Assembly (NCBI GenBank): GCA_013397695.1
Contig: VYZI01000236.1
Coordinates: 1,054,846-1,118,845, forward strand
DNA: 64,000 nucleotides
Source of the DNA: Centropus unirufus
Taxonomy: Eukaryota > Chordata > Aves > Cuculiformes > Centropidae
Direction: 5' to 3'
The position numbers and the translations under genes are program-made. Position 1 is the stretch's first letter, and each line of letters opens with the position of its first letter. This document shows, piece by piece, positions 1 through 12,700 of this stretch. The notes beneath the pieces are model-generated. The model had not been told where the DNA came from and made no database searches. It worked only from the letters and a program-made list of their open reading frames with translations.

Positions 1-556
1 ATGAATCTAAGGAAAATAAATGAATGCTCCCTGGTGAGGAAAACCATGCAAAAAAACTTCCCAGGTGTTTAAGGAAATAAATGGAGACCTCTGACCACAC
101 AGAAGATAATGGAATGGTAGCTAGCATAAGCGACTGAGGAAGTGATGAGCGTTAATCAGTGCATAAGGTAAACGCAAGAAAAATTACTAAGGAATACTCC
201 CACAGACTAGAGGAAAGAGTTCATCACATTCTTCATAGCACAAGGGGTTGATTGTGAAGCTTCTTTTTGAGGACAGATGGCACGAATATACATCTGGAAG
301 CCATACTGTAACTCTCCTCTTTTAGACTATCGGGTATAGAAGACAGAAGTCACTGCTTGGGCTGAAAATGACGATTTCACCTCACAAATGAAGTGCCCTA
401 TGATCGAATCAGAGAAATTGCTCCACTAACTCAACGGTGCCTCTTGCACTGAACCCAGACCTACTTGAAAGTACTTTAAAACACCATATTCTTCAAGAGT
501 CTGGATGCGATTACAGCTGAGTTCAAAGAGTGGTACAACAGCTGTTGTCCGATTAC
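1..556 (-). other. DST: Intron after w35
   Basis: AT-rich intron running off the window. No exon, repeat or other element is recognised. Confidence 0.8.
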
Positions 557-763
557 CTGTTTGGCTCTTTTCCTTGCATCATCCAAAGCTCTTCCCCTTT
601 CAACTAAGCGCTGGACTACTTTTTCCCATCGACTCTGTACACTTATCAGTAGATTCTTAATAAGCACAACATCCTGTTTCTGGCTGAAATACTTCAAATG
701 GGTTCCAGTTTTGTCTAGCTCCATGATCTGATCTCGATGAGAATTCACTTCTGTGGCAAAAAC
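557..763 (-). CDS. DST: DST exon w35 (most downstream in window)
   Basis: 69 codons, phase 0/0. Acceptor TTTTTCCAAG, donor AAACAG|GTAATC. It reads VFATEVNSHRDQIMELDKTG, contains SVQSRWEKVVQRLVERGRAL and ends LDDARKRAKQ. The next exon should lie below position 1, outside the window. Confidence 0.96.
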
Positions 764-3700
764 CTTGGAAAAAGAAAGAAAATTACTCTGAATATTATGT
801 TGCTTAAGCACTGGATAAACAACAAAAAGAAACATCTGATAAAAAATGATGTAGAGAGAAAGACTATAGAATGCCATTTTAAAGGAAATGAAATGTTTCT
901 CTGAGTGCCAGTGTTACAGGGTTCATTTGGACATCGTTGAATTATCTCCACAGAATGGGAGAAAAACATTACACATCTGTTTCTTTACATACCTTGTGTT
1001 CATCAATTTGAAACAAGACAGTGTCCAAGATAAGACTTGGCTGCGAAGCGGCAGTCAGAGTTTGCTCAGCCTGAGTAAGCCAACTGATGAAATCTTGCAG
1101 TGAGTTGTGGAACTCCATTGCCAAATTGAGGGCTTCTTCCAGTTTGGTCTGTAAACATAGGTCATACTTTAATAGCAGTTGATATTGTGCAGGGGATTCA
1201 GCCAAGTAAACCATTTAGTTCAGCATTTTGGTGTAAACCATTTCAGTTTAGCTTTTTAAAACATTCTCCCAACTCAAAGTTTGAGTTTTAAAATACAAGC
1301 CTACATTTGAGGAGATAAATAGAGGAGTAATAACAAAACTATGTATGACAGATGAGTATAAAATGCAGCATCTAGTATCAAGGTGAAATTTTCCACATTA
1401 GAACATTACATATTCTACTTCTTAATCCTGATAGGAGATAAAGCTTTATCAATTTTAATACAAAAACATTAGAATCTCAAACATCTAAGGTGCAGTGGAC
1501 TTGGAAAAGCCTCAAAGAGACTAATTTACTTTTATTTATTCTCTTGCACTAAACAAAGAATAAGTTTGTCTAGACCACTTTTTTTAGTAAGTCCAGTTGC
1601 CTGAACCAAGACTAATTTTGGATACAGAATTTTTGTTGATCATGAAACAGCAGTCAGAAATTTTCAAACAATCACATAGCTAGCCTAGCTGAGTACTCTA
1701 ACCTTGCAGCTTCCTGCAAGAAGGTGGGCATGTTGGGTGTTATATAGTTTGAGGTTCTTACATACAGTTACTTAGCGTTGTTATTTTAAAAATATAACTA
1801 AGTTGAGAGTTAAAAATTTTGTACTTTATACACACTAGGGCTATACAAAGTTCCTCTGTTTGTAACTATTGATGTTCTTCATTGCTTGATTAAGGCAGAA
1901 GAAATGGACTAAACTTCATGAAGGAATGAAAGCAAAATGAAATTAATAATAAGAAAATGGACATTGCATATGAGTGAAATAATACTGTTGATCTACATTA
2001 GAAGGCAGTCACTTGAGGTAAGTGGCAGGAGGCCAAGTGTTTGGGAATTTTAAGGAGCAAAAAATGGATAAAAGCTAGGAAAATTAATGCAGCAATTCTG
2101 TACCGAGATAAACTTGAACGATCAAATGATTTTATTCACTTTCTCATGTCTGTGATAACTATAATAAAAAACAGAAAAGCCTAGCCCCACCAAAGGAGCT
2201 TCATCACTATCAGTTAACATATTTCTATGGAAGAGGCTTGTGCCATTCTCACCCACCCTCCCCCCCAGTTATGGATACTCAACTTGGGGAATCCCATTTT
2301 TTCCCAGTACTTTCTACATATACCAGTGAATTCTGTCTGTCTCTCAATTAGTTTTAAAACTAAAAGATCAAGCCACTACCATATTTAAAAGGACTGAACA
2401 GTAACATCCTTATATACATGATTTACCCTTTTCTTTTTATGTAAAAACACGTACTTTTCTTTCACTAAGCTTTGTTTGTACTGATTCCCATTTTTCTTTT
2501 AAGTTATTTATGTCCTGCTCAACATTTGTTTCAGCAGACTCTGGGCATCTTGCAAGCATCTGCTGGCCTTTCTGCATTAGACGCTTATATGTCTCTTCTT
2601 TAGCTTCAAAGGCAGCACAAAGTTCCTAAATAAAGAAAGCAGCAAAAAATAATCAGGTACAAATTCAATACTCCTCACAAATGATAGGATAATATTTATT
2701 CCCCCTCCACCATTTAGCGGGTATGATTAGGACTAATAAAGGAAACATATGTGATTCATAAAAAGCCAAATGAGCGAAGAAAGGGCCCAATTCTTCAGGA
2801 AATGAGAACTTGTATTGTCTGTCAGATGTTTTCTCAGAGATCCAAAGCTTGGCAAAGAAAATAACATGCACTTATTGCACAAGGTTTGCTACAACTTGGT
2901 TGGTTTCCTGTCATAACTGATTTTAAAACTGTCGGCTCTTTTTCTTCTCAAAAATAGTTACTGGTAAAGTTTGGAGAGAAAAAGAAGAAAAAAAGGTGGT
3001 CCCCATTTGTGGGCAAAGACCTCTAGCATCAAAATTAAATCATGCAAAATTAAAATCTGATTTTTATAACTGTGACAATGCAACATTCTAATGGGCACTG
3101 TCTCAAGCACATTCAACTTCAAGGACAGTTCAGTAAACACAAGTCTTAGATCTCGGGCAGGAGGTCAGGAGTTCAGATCACTGATTTTGGGCATATTATC
3201 CCAGCCTAATGACACAGAGTGATGTTTTATAAACGGAGCACTATGAAGCACCCTCCTTTGAGAGAACAGATCGAGTTTAGTTGTCTTTTTAAGGTCCATG
3301 GTTCTACTGGGGTGAAAAAAATCCCTAGAATATTTTGTAAAGAAAAAGGAAGAGAAGGAAGGGAATAATTCAGGCATCCTGATCAGCTTGCCAGTCCCAA
3401 TTAAAGCTCTCCATATGAGCCAGTTGTCCTTAGTACATCCATGCTAATGCTGATGTTAATGTCAGTTTTGGTTAAATATGGAATAAAGAATCAAGTCTTT
3501 TAATTCAAGGTCCAATGGCTGTGGATCATTTAAATTCATCTTCATATCTTAGAGAAAGAATAAAAAGTAGTTATGGGAACAGAAGGGAAAAGAACAGGAA
3601 TCCTTGAAAAAAAATCCTTAAATGTTTTCTGGTTTCCTTTCTGAGAATAAGGATGCAAAAGTCCCCTCATTTCTGTCTCAGCACTATTAATGGTTCAGTT

Positions 3701-6700
3701 TTGGGCATATCCCAAACGAGTACTTTTCCTACACTGAAAATAACAGTTTTGTTTTGAAGGCTATTAAAATGTTTTAAGATACTGTACAGACATTGTGATA
3801 TATGGAACACGCTCTCTATTTACCATAAACACTCCTGGAAGATAGTTAGCCCTGAAACTCAATTTGCAAAGCATTCTGATACTTACCATATGGGAATTAA
3901 GCTGCTCTCTTGCTGTTTCTGGTAAGCCTCCAACAGGTTTCGATGCCAACAGCTGACGTTCGGTGTCTGTCAGCCATTGCTGCATATCTTCAACTTCACC
4001 ATGGAAACCTTGGGCCTAAATTATACCATATCATTTTAGAGCTTTATTTAAATATTGTCCATGCAAATACTAGCTCAGATGCAGAAGTCTGCTGCAAAAG
4101 ATCTAATCAGATATTTACAATAGCCAAAGGAAATAAAGGGAGAAAGAAAACCAAAGGAAGAAAACAAACTAACCCAAAATTTAGCTCCATCCAATCAAAA
4201 TGATAAAAACCAAACCAAACCCACGGAAATATGGAAAGAAGGCTAAATTAGCACATGTGAGATCAATGTTTTCCCTAAGTAATATAGCTGTGTGGAAAGT
4301 TCACCCTTTTAAAATAAGTAGGCCAAAAGCTGAACTCTTGATTCAGCACTACAAAAGACAGTGACCAGGTGTGGAAGATACAGCTGGATTCAAACGTTCT
4401 CCAATTTCAGGGGCATCTGCAATTCTGGGGTTGATTTAGGCCAACTTCTAATACAGGTATCTATGTATTTCATGTAAAAACACACTTTGTGACTTGTCTC
4501 TTTATGAGGTTGTTTCCTGCTCACCTGGATCAAGGCACTGTCCAGCTGCTGTTTCCTTTGTTCTGTTTTTTCCAACACGGTTTGCCAGCGCTGATTCAGG
4601 AGTTCCAGCTTGCTCTGTAGATTACTGGCTTCTTCAACAGCACTTGATGCAATCAGGTCATTTCCTGCTTTCCTAACGGCTTCCACCGTGGACTGATGAG
4701 CTAAAACATCATTTTGTAGCACCTGCAATTGTAACACAGCATGTATGAGGGGCCATCTTGCTAAGTCATTGAATTGAAGGCAATTACAGCAACTGAGCTA
4801 GTGCTAATCCAGTGTACAAGGCTGAATACCACCATCCGTATTAGCAATTTAAGCTAATAATTAAGGTCTCTTCAATCAAAAGCAGTAGGCTACTCTGCCA
4901 AAATACTACAGTTTATTTTTATATCTTGGAAAAATAATCAATTCCTTCTGAATGCATATATTTCCTTCTGAAATTATGAAGTAATTCTTCCCTTTCCTTA
5001 ATTTACTGCATACTTTTCTTTAATAGCATTTTTCTTTGGTTTTGAGAGTAAGCTGTGAAAACACTGTTACCTATAGCAGTGCCAACTGCTTGTGAAGCAA
5101 TAGTCTAAGAGAAGAGAGAGAGGAACAAGCATAATATGTGCCTATATAATACATTGTACAACAACCTGAGTGTTGCGATATATTTCAGGTCTGAAACTCA
5201 TTTCACATTATGTCATGCTATGAGAACATTTCAGCTATGCTAAAAGCTGAGGAATGATTGTAATACTAACACCGTAAGACTTCCTCCAGCTGGGTGAAAA
5301 CCTATTATCACCAGCCATAATAGAATTCTAAAAGGCAAAAAGTACACTTGGGAAAACAATGTTCTTTTCAGAAAAATCTTTTTAATAAGGAAAAAAAAAA
5401 TGCAGCTTTAAAATACCCGAAATTAAGAACAGAAAAGGGGAATATGCAAAATGTTTGGGAAGAGAATGGTACACTCTGTTTAAGATATTTAAGTGCTGTC
5501 TTCCATGGGGTCTGGCTCAAACTTCCCTCCCTCAAAATTTCAGCATATGGGGAAAAATTAAAGCTAAATACGAAGGAACCTTTAAATAAACTAAGCAGAG
5601 CAGCTGATGAAGCAGCAAGTCACAAGCAGCCCTTGTATACAAAACATGCACCTCATTTGCTGTAATTCTTCTAAGCTGAGAACTGAAAGATAGTTCTTCT
5701 GTTTTTCTAACAGGGTGAAAAAAGGCACATTAACAGAAGCAGATGCACCTTATCCCTTCCTTCCTGCTAAGGCTCACTAAGAACTAGGCCTCTTCCCAAG
5801 GTTATTCAAGAGATGGATGTTTTTCCAGGCTACCACAGGATGTACTACTCTGTGAACTTTCTAACCTATAAACTCTGTTTTATGAAAAGGAAGTAGATTC
5901 GTTCATGTGTTTGTTGAACTCCTTCAGTGCTGGAGGCAGATGAAGTCATAAACGTTTGGGTGCTTTTTCAGTAGCAAAACACTTCTGTTTGATAAGAATA
6001 TTAAAAGTTCATGGACTGGAAGCTGTATTTGTGTGTATACATATTTTTTTTTAAAGGGCCTGCTGGTAACCATAGTCACACAGGGCATGTAGATATTTCA
6101 CTCTGCTCACATTCTGACCACACAAAATTTTCAGAAGCTGCATAGCTGCATTAGCACAAGTCAATAAAACATTTTCATTATCTCTGTACTGTCAATTTCA
6201 ATCAATTCTCTCTAAATGCAAAATGGACTCTGAGCACCTTTCACATCATGTGCAGGCCAAAAATTAAATGGCAGATTTAAAGGAAAGGGGAAAATTTAAG
6301 AGGTTAGTTTTGAAATTTTCCAGCCAAGAAAGAACAGATCATGAACAGCACTAAGTCATACAAAGAGCTAGAAAAGATCTCTCAGACTCTTCAAAACAAA
6401 GGCAGAATGGAAGCATTCTTCTATAGGCTCCAAAGTCATAATCATTAATTAAAATACTAAAATAAGAGATAAAAAATTAACACTACATTATATATAACAG
6501 AGAGGAAAAGATGGGGGCATGGATACTCCTAAAGTTTGCTACGTTTTTCAGAGAACTTGAACACATTCTCTGTGCTGTTTGCACCTAACTGAGATAGAAT
6601 CTTGCAAAATTCAGAACAACAAATCACTGTTTTCTGAAAGGAAGAAATGAGGACACAAGACATAGGGGTCCTGCACATTTGGTGAGACCTGGCCTAAACA

Positions 6701-9700
6701 GAACTAATCAAGGATGGCTTAAAATTGAAGTGGGAAAGATGTAGATGAGACATTAGAAGGAATTCTACACAACAAGCGTGATGAGGCCCTGGCACAGGTT
6801 GCCCAGGGAAGTTGTGGCTGCCTCCTGGGGGTGTTCAAGGCCAGGCCGGATGGGGCCTTGGGCAGCCTGGTCTGGTGGGAGGTGTCCCTGCCCGTGGCAG
6901 GGGGGTTGGAACCGCATGTACTTTTAAGGTCCCTTCCAACCCAGACCATTCTATGATTCTATAATTCATTGTTTCACAATGAGTAGCAGGTTCAATAAAC
7001 TTTGAGTACCCTGGGTCAAGAGTGAATAAAGTTGAAGACTAGGGCGAGATGCTCTTTTTCACTAAAAACCTATGCCCCTTGCATGGCACCTGCAAGGAAG
7101 GAAGGAACTTGGAGAAGCAAGAGGAAAGATATTAGCTGGTCGAACCCCGCATTTCAGCTATAATCTGCATCTTTATAAATCTCTATCAAGTGCTAGAGTT
7201 TACCACAAGACTCATCACCCAGATAAACATCAAAAAGAACATTTCAGTTAATATTCATTATAATTACATACATGATGTTTGGCGAGTTCAATTTCAATAG
7301 CCTTGGGGTCTCCACCAACAGGTTTCTGTTCATTCAGCAAGTCTTCTGTATGCGTCAGCCACGTCAGGAGCTCATCCAGGGCATGCTGGAACTGCCCCAA
7401 GGCTAATAAGGCACCTTCCAGCTTGTGCTATAGTAAAAATAAAATTAACAATGGAATGGTTTCATAATGCTATTAAATTGGCTTATATTACCATTAGTCA
7501 CCATAATCCAGAGCAGAGTTCGTGCACAGGATCGCATAAAACCCAGGGAGAATCAGTTATCCAATACAAGCCACTACTTTACAGTTAGAGCTGAGTTAAC
7601 AATTCCCTTGTAAAGCCTTACATTCCGGGCTTAAATTCCTGACCTACAAACAATTCATGCAACCAGAGTTAAGTTTGAAGGTTCTCTCATCAGAGACACA
7701 ACAGTAGCTTTTTATATCTTAAAATATAAGTTCAATATAAATACAATTTGGTGCATGATCTTTTAAAAAAAACTTTGTTGAGATATTATTCAGTTTAGAA
7801 AAAAAGTACATTTCCAAGACCTGAACCTTCACATCTCTGTTTCACTTGATAATTTAAGGACAGAGCACTGAAACAGTGCAATATTACAAACTGATTGGGT
7901 TTTATTAAAGCAGATCAGGTAATACTAGGTTTGCACACAGAAACATGTTTCCAAATGCTACTTAAGATGTCATCAGATGACCAAAATGAAATAATAATGA
8001 TTTGATATGCCACTCTTAACAGAGAAAGCAACAAAAAAACCTCTTTAAGGACTTAAAACAAACTCAGTAAAGTGTAACATTCAAATTCTGTTCTTTACAG
8101 TTCTGTAATTTCGGAACCAAAAAGCATAAATGTGTGAATTCATACAAGGTTTATACAAAATAAAAAGCTCTTCTCAAAACTCTAAGTCCACCTTCAGGTT
8201 TATTTACCTGTCTGTTTATAATCTTTTCTTCTAGGGTGTCCCACATTAGTTTGAGCTCCGAGAGAGGGTCTTGAACAGTGTGCTTGTCACTCTCCTGTGT
8301 TACCTTCTTCAGCAACAGTTCAGCCTGATGGTTCAGTCTTTCCATTTCTATCTGCTGCTGATAAGCTTCTGTCTTAAATTGCTGTGGTAAACAGAAACAG
8401 AGTACAAATAAATATAACAGAAGGCCAGGGGCATCTTGGCTTGGATCAGAACCAGCATGGCCAGCAGGGCCAGGGAGGGGATTCTGCCCCTGCACTTGGC
8501 ACTGCTGAGGCCACACCTCAAATCCTGGGATCAGTTCTGGGCCCCTCAATCCAAGGGCAACAAAGCTGGGGAAGGGGCTGGAGAACAAGGGTTAGGAGGA
8601 GTGGCTGAGGGAGCTGGGACTGTTCAGCCTGGAGAAGAGGAGGCTGAGGAGAGGTGGGTGCTGGTCTCTTCTCCCAAGGGACAGGGGATAGGACAAGGGG
8701 GAACGGCCTAAAGCTGCAGCAGGGCAGGCTCAGATTGGACATGTGGAAGAACTTTTTAAGTGCAAGGGTCCTCAGGCCCTGTCAGAGGCTGCCCAGGGAG
8801 GTGGTGGAGTCCTGATCCCTGGAGGTGTTTAAAAGCTGGGCAGATGAGGTGCTTAAGGATCTGGTTTAGTGGTGGACAAGTACGGTTGGACTTGATGATC
8901 TCAGAGATCTTTTTCAGCCTGGGGATTCTATGATTCCAAGTAATGTTCTTCTTGAATAGAGCTTAGTACAGTGGTATTTAAGTACTCATTCATCACTGGC
9001 AGCTTGCATAAAGTTGAGGGGTTGTTAATCAAGGGTCGCAATACTTGTAAGACACTAAAAATCCAAACGGTCTCAAGGTAACTCTAACTATACCGTGTCT
9101 TACTATTCTGGCAGATATTGCTAACTGTGAACAGGAGATGAGAGAGACACCCCCTAGGAAAGTATTCTCCAATGATCTCCCTGGTCTATGGAAAAGGTAG
9201 AACATATCTGGAGTAAGTTCTAGCTCTTGTGGTTGCAATAATTCTTTTTGAAGCTGAAAATATTATTCTTCAAAGAGCTAAACCACTATTTTTTTGGTAG
9301 AATACCCTCTTGTACAAGCCGTTTAGGCAGGAGTCTGAATACAACTTACATACACGTGTTCTTCTGAACTACGTAAGAGTAAGATTCATTCTAAGTTACA
9401 TCATAAAATAGAAAGACTTTTTTGCCCAGAGCCAAAAAATCTTACATGCAAGTAGCAAAACTGATCATGCAAACATCCCTGAGGTTTATATATCACATAA
9501 CAGCCTGCCAATGTCATGAATGTATCAGTCATAGAACTATGCAGACAGGTTTTTAAGTTAGCTCGGATTTTCATTTTGAGCTTACTGCTGTATTGAGAAT
9601 GTCATCTGTCCCATTATTTAGAGCCTATAATGGCAGAAATAAAGCTTTCAAGGCATTTTCTCAGAGCGTCGTGGAAGCTTTTCATGGTAGAAACCAGAAA

Positions 9701-12700
9701 ACTTAAAGATCATAAGGAAAGAACCCTGTAATTTAATAACCTTACAGATTTTGAAAGGGAAGGAATGCTATTACAAGTATTTCTGGGCTATGAGAACATG
9801 TTTACAAAATAAAATTTAGGCTCACCAAAATTCGGAATAGATTTTAAAATCAAACATGTTTTAAAATTAAAAGTTTGCAATGAAATGTTATTTGAACATT
9901 TCATACGCACTCTTTTCTCCTAGAAACTGAAAACTAAAACTATTTTTGACCCTTGAAAAACACAAAGAAGCATAAGCAACACAGAAAAATGCAGACAGAT
10001 GAAAACAAAGATGCAATCAATTGCTAGTTCATACCTTGAGTTCCTCAGTTTGCTGCTTCACTGTCTCCAGATCTGTTCCAACTGGGGACATAGATGCTAG
10101 CTTGCTGCCAGCAATGTCTACCCAGTCAAATATTGCCTGAAAAATCACAGTGGAAAATTGAAGCATGAGCAGAGAAATAGTATCATATTTAAAAGTTGTA
10201 TTAAGTAAAATACCTGATTTTAACTCCAGACAACAATATTACTGTGCTCTTTGCAAGAACATCATTTTCTTTAGTGAAACATAGGTTTCCTTGCAATATA
10301 AGGGATCAAGCATTAACTAAAACATTCTGTGTAATGGTTATGAGAATGCACATGCTGCAAAACTGAACTCTTAGCAGTCATATTCCACCAGCATTATTCA
10401 TGTTGAGTAGCACTCAACTTCTTGAGTAAAACCATCAATTTTAATAAGTACCCTGAAAGGTAAATACAAGACAAACTCTCTTCTACACTTCTTTGGAGCA
10501 AGGATGGGAAGTGGTAGCTGAATGATAACATCCTTTAAACGACGATTGCAAACAAGCTTCTTTTGAAGGATAATGTTATCCACGTAAGGACCACGGAACA
10601 TGATCCATCCACCACATAACAAACGGTAAAGGGCTGTAACTGAGCTTGACTGAATCTCTGTAGGATAATGCAGTTACAACTTTTAAACACAAATGATGTC
10701 CCCCCAAGTTCTGAGGCTTTATGTGTAACTCTTTTGCTTCTGATACCATGCAGAACATCCACAAGACCACTGCACCTACACATTCAGGATAGTCATATTT
10801 GTCTGGGTAATTGCATATAGGAGAAAACATTTCTGCTAGGCCTTTTCCACCTGCTATTACCTGGGATTCATTAGAGAGAAAGGCTTAGGACAGCTTGTCC
10901 GAGCTGCCCACTGCTACACAACTCCTTGAGAGAAGAACTATGCCCAACAAGCTCAATAGGATGAGGTAGCAGAAGCTAACGATCTGCTCACAATAATTTT
11001 TGTATTGTCTGCTGCAATGAGCATAAGGAGGCATTGAAACACACCTCCTCAGCATCAAGCTTGTAGGATGTACTGCACACAGCCACAGGAAGTACAAGGA
11101 ACTTAAACAAATGCCTGTGTTCCCAATACAACCCCACAGGTCAACCTCTGCAAGTAGGAACACGAGAGAACCTGGAGGAAAACATAGAGCAGGGGTGTAC
11201 TGGAAAACAAGTATATTGCATTATTACTGAGGCATGTTCTGCTGCTTGATCTGCACCAAATACAGAAATAACTGCTGTGTCATGTGAAAGATCTAATTTT
11301 AAAGATTTAATGAACTAAGACAATAAATCTACTGAGAAAAAAGAAAAATAGGCTTTGGAAAATCTGACAATGTTTGGTATCTTTGCAAATGTTTCAATCT
11401 TCAGAGCATTCACTGACAAAAGATGTGAGGTGTGCCACACTCCATCAAAAAGGGCAAAGAATATACAAAAAAACCCAACTCCAACACACAGAGAGAAAAG
11501 ATATCTTGAAAAAACTGCAGGAAAATGTACTCACAGATTTTAAAAAAATGAATCACCTTCTGAAGTATTGAGATAGCATAAGTTATACTAAATATAGTGG
11601 TCCAGTAACATTATGTTAATAATATTTTTTGCTTAAAATATTCAAATGTAAATATTTGACTTCTAAAAAAAGGTGGAATAAAAATTGAAGTGCTTTGATT
11701 GACCTCCACTCAAAGAAAAAAACAAATGGGTATACAGACCTGTGTTCTCTTCCTTTCAGACCATGTTAGTGCGTCACAGCTTCAACTCACCTATGCTATG
11801 AATTACTGACTGACACAGGAAAATGTGAGCAGTGAAGGTGTGGTATCAAAACCCCTCTGATTTCATCAATAAACAAGAGGGAATTAATTTTGAACCTTAA
11901 CGTAGTGCAATATATGCACAACTACAAATGAAACAACCCAATGGATTTATTCTTGAATGCAAAAAAGAAACCCCTATAACCCAACCAACCCTGAGAAAAC
12001 ATCACAGCCTCCTGAAGAAAGCAGTCACTATAATCAGAGTGATTCATTACTAGTCACCTACCCAACCACAGGACATTTTTACTAAAACCACATGAAATCC
12101 TATTGACTTACACTGGGTTTGATGGAACGCATCAACTCACCTGCAATCCATCTTGGTATTGAACAGCTGCCTGCATAGCTTCGGCAAGCTTATCCACCCG
12201 TTCCTTCCATGTTTTGTTTAAGGCATCCCAGGCAGAATTCAGCTGCAAGGAAGTGCAATTTACTCCCATGTTCAAAAGAATTTTACTGCTGTGCACTACT
12301 CAACCACTAATTATTCACTGATCAATAAAACCAATAACCTAAGCATGAATAGTTCGTGTTCATGCCATAGTAACCCTCTTGTTCCCCCTATCGCTGTATT
12401 CCTCAAGAATAGACTAGAGAGATTCTGGATTACAAAAGCTGTAAGCTTCAATAATAATTAATGAATATTTTTATTAACACAGAGATTATAGTTAATATGG
12501 GAATTATTACTATTAGATCATTTGGAGTTGCATCATTGTAGTTTGAAAGAAACATCAGAGAAATTAGAAGTACTTCGTAGTCGTCCCAACAGGGCTGTCT
12601 CAGCTGAGATGTCTCAATTTGTGTAAACCAGCTATATTTGAAATTTATTCTAGCATTACTTTTTCAAAAAGTAGCCATCTGCCATATTGATCAGTGAGTA

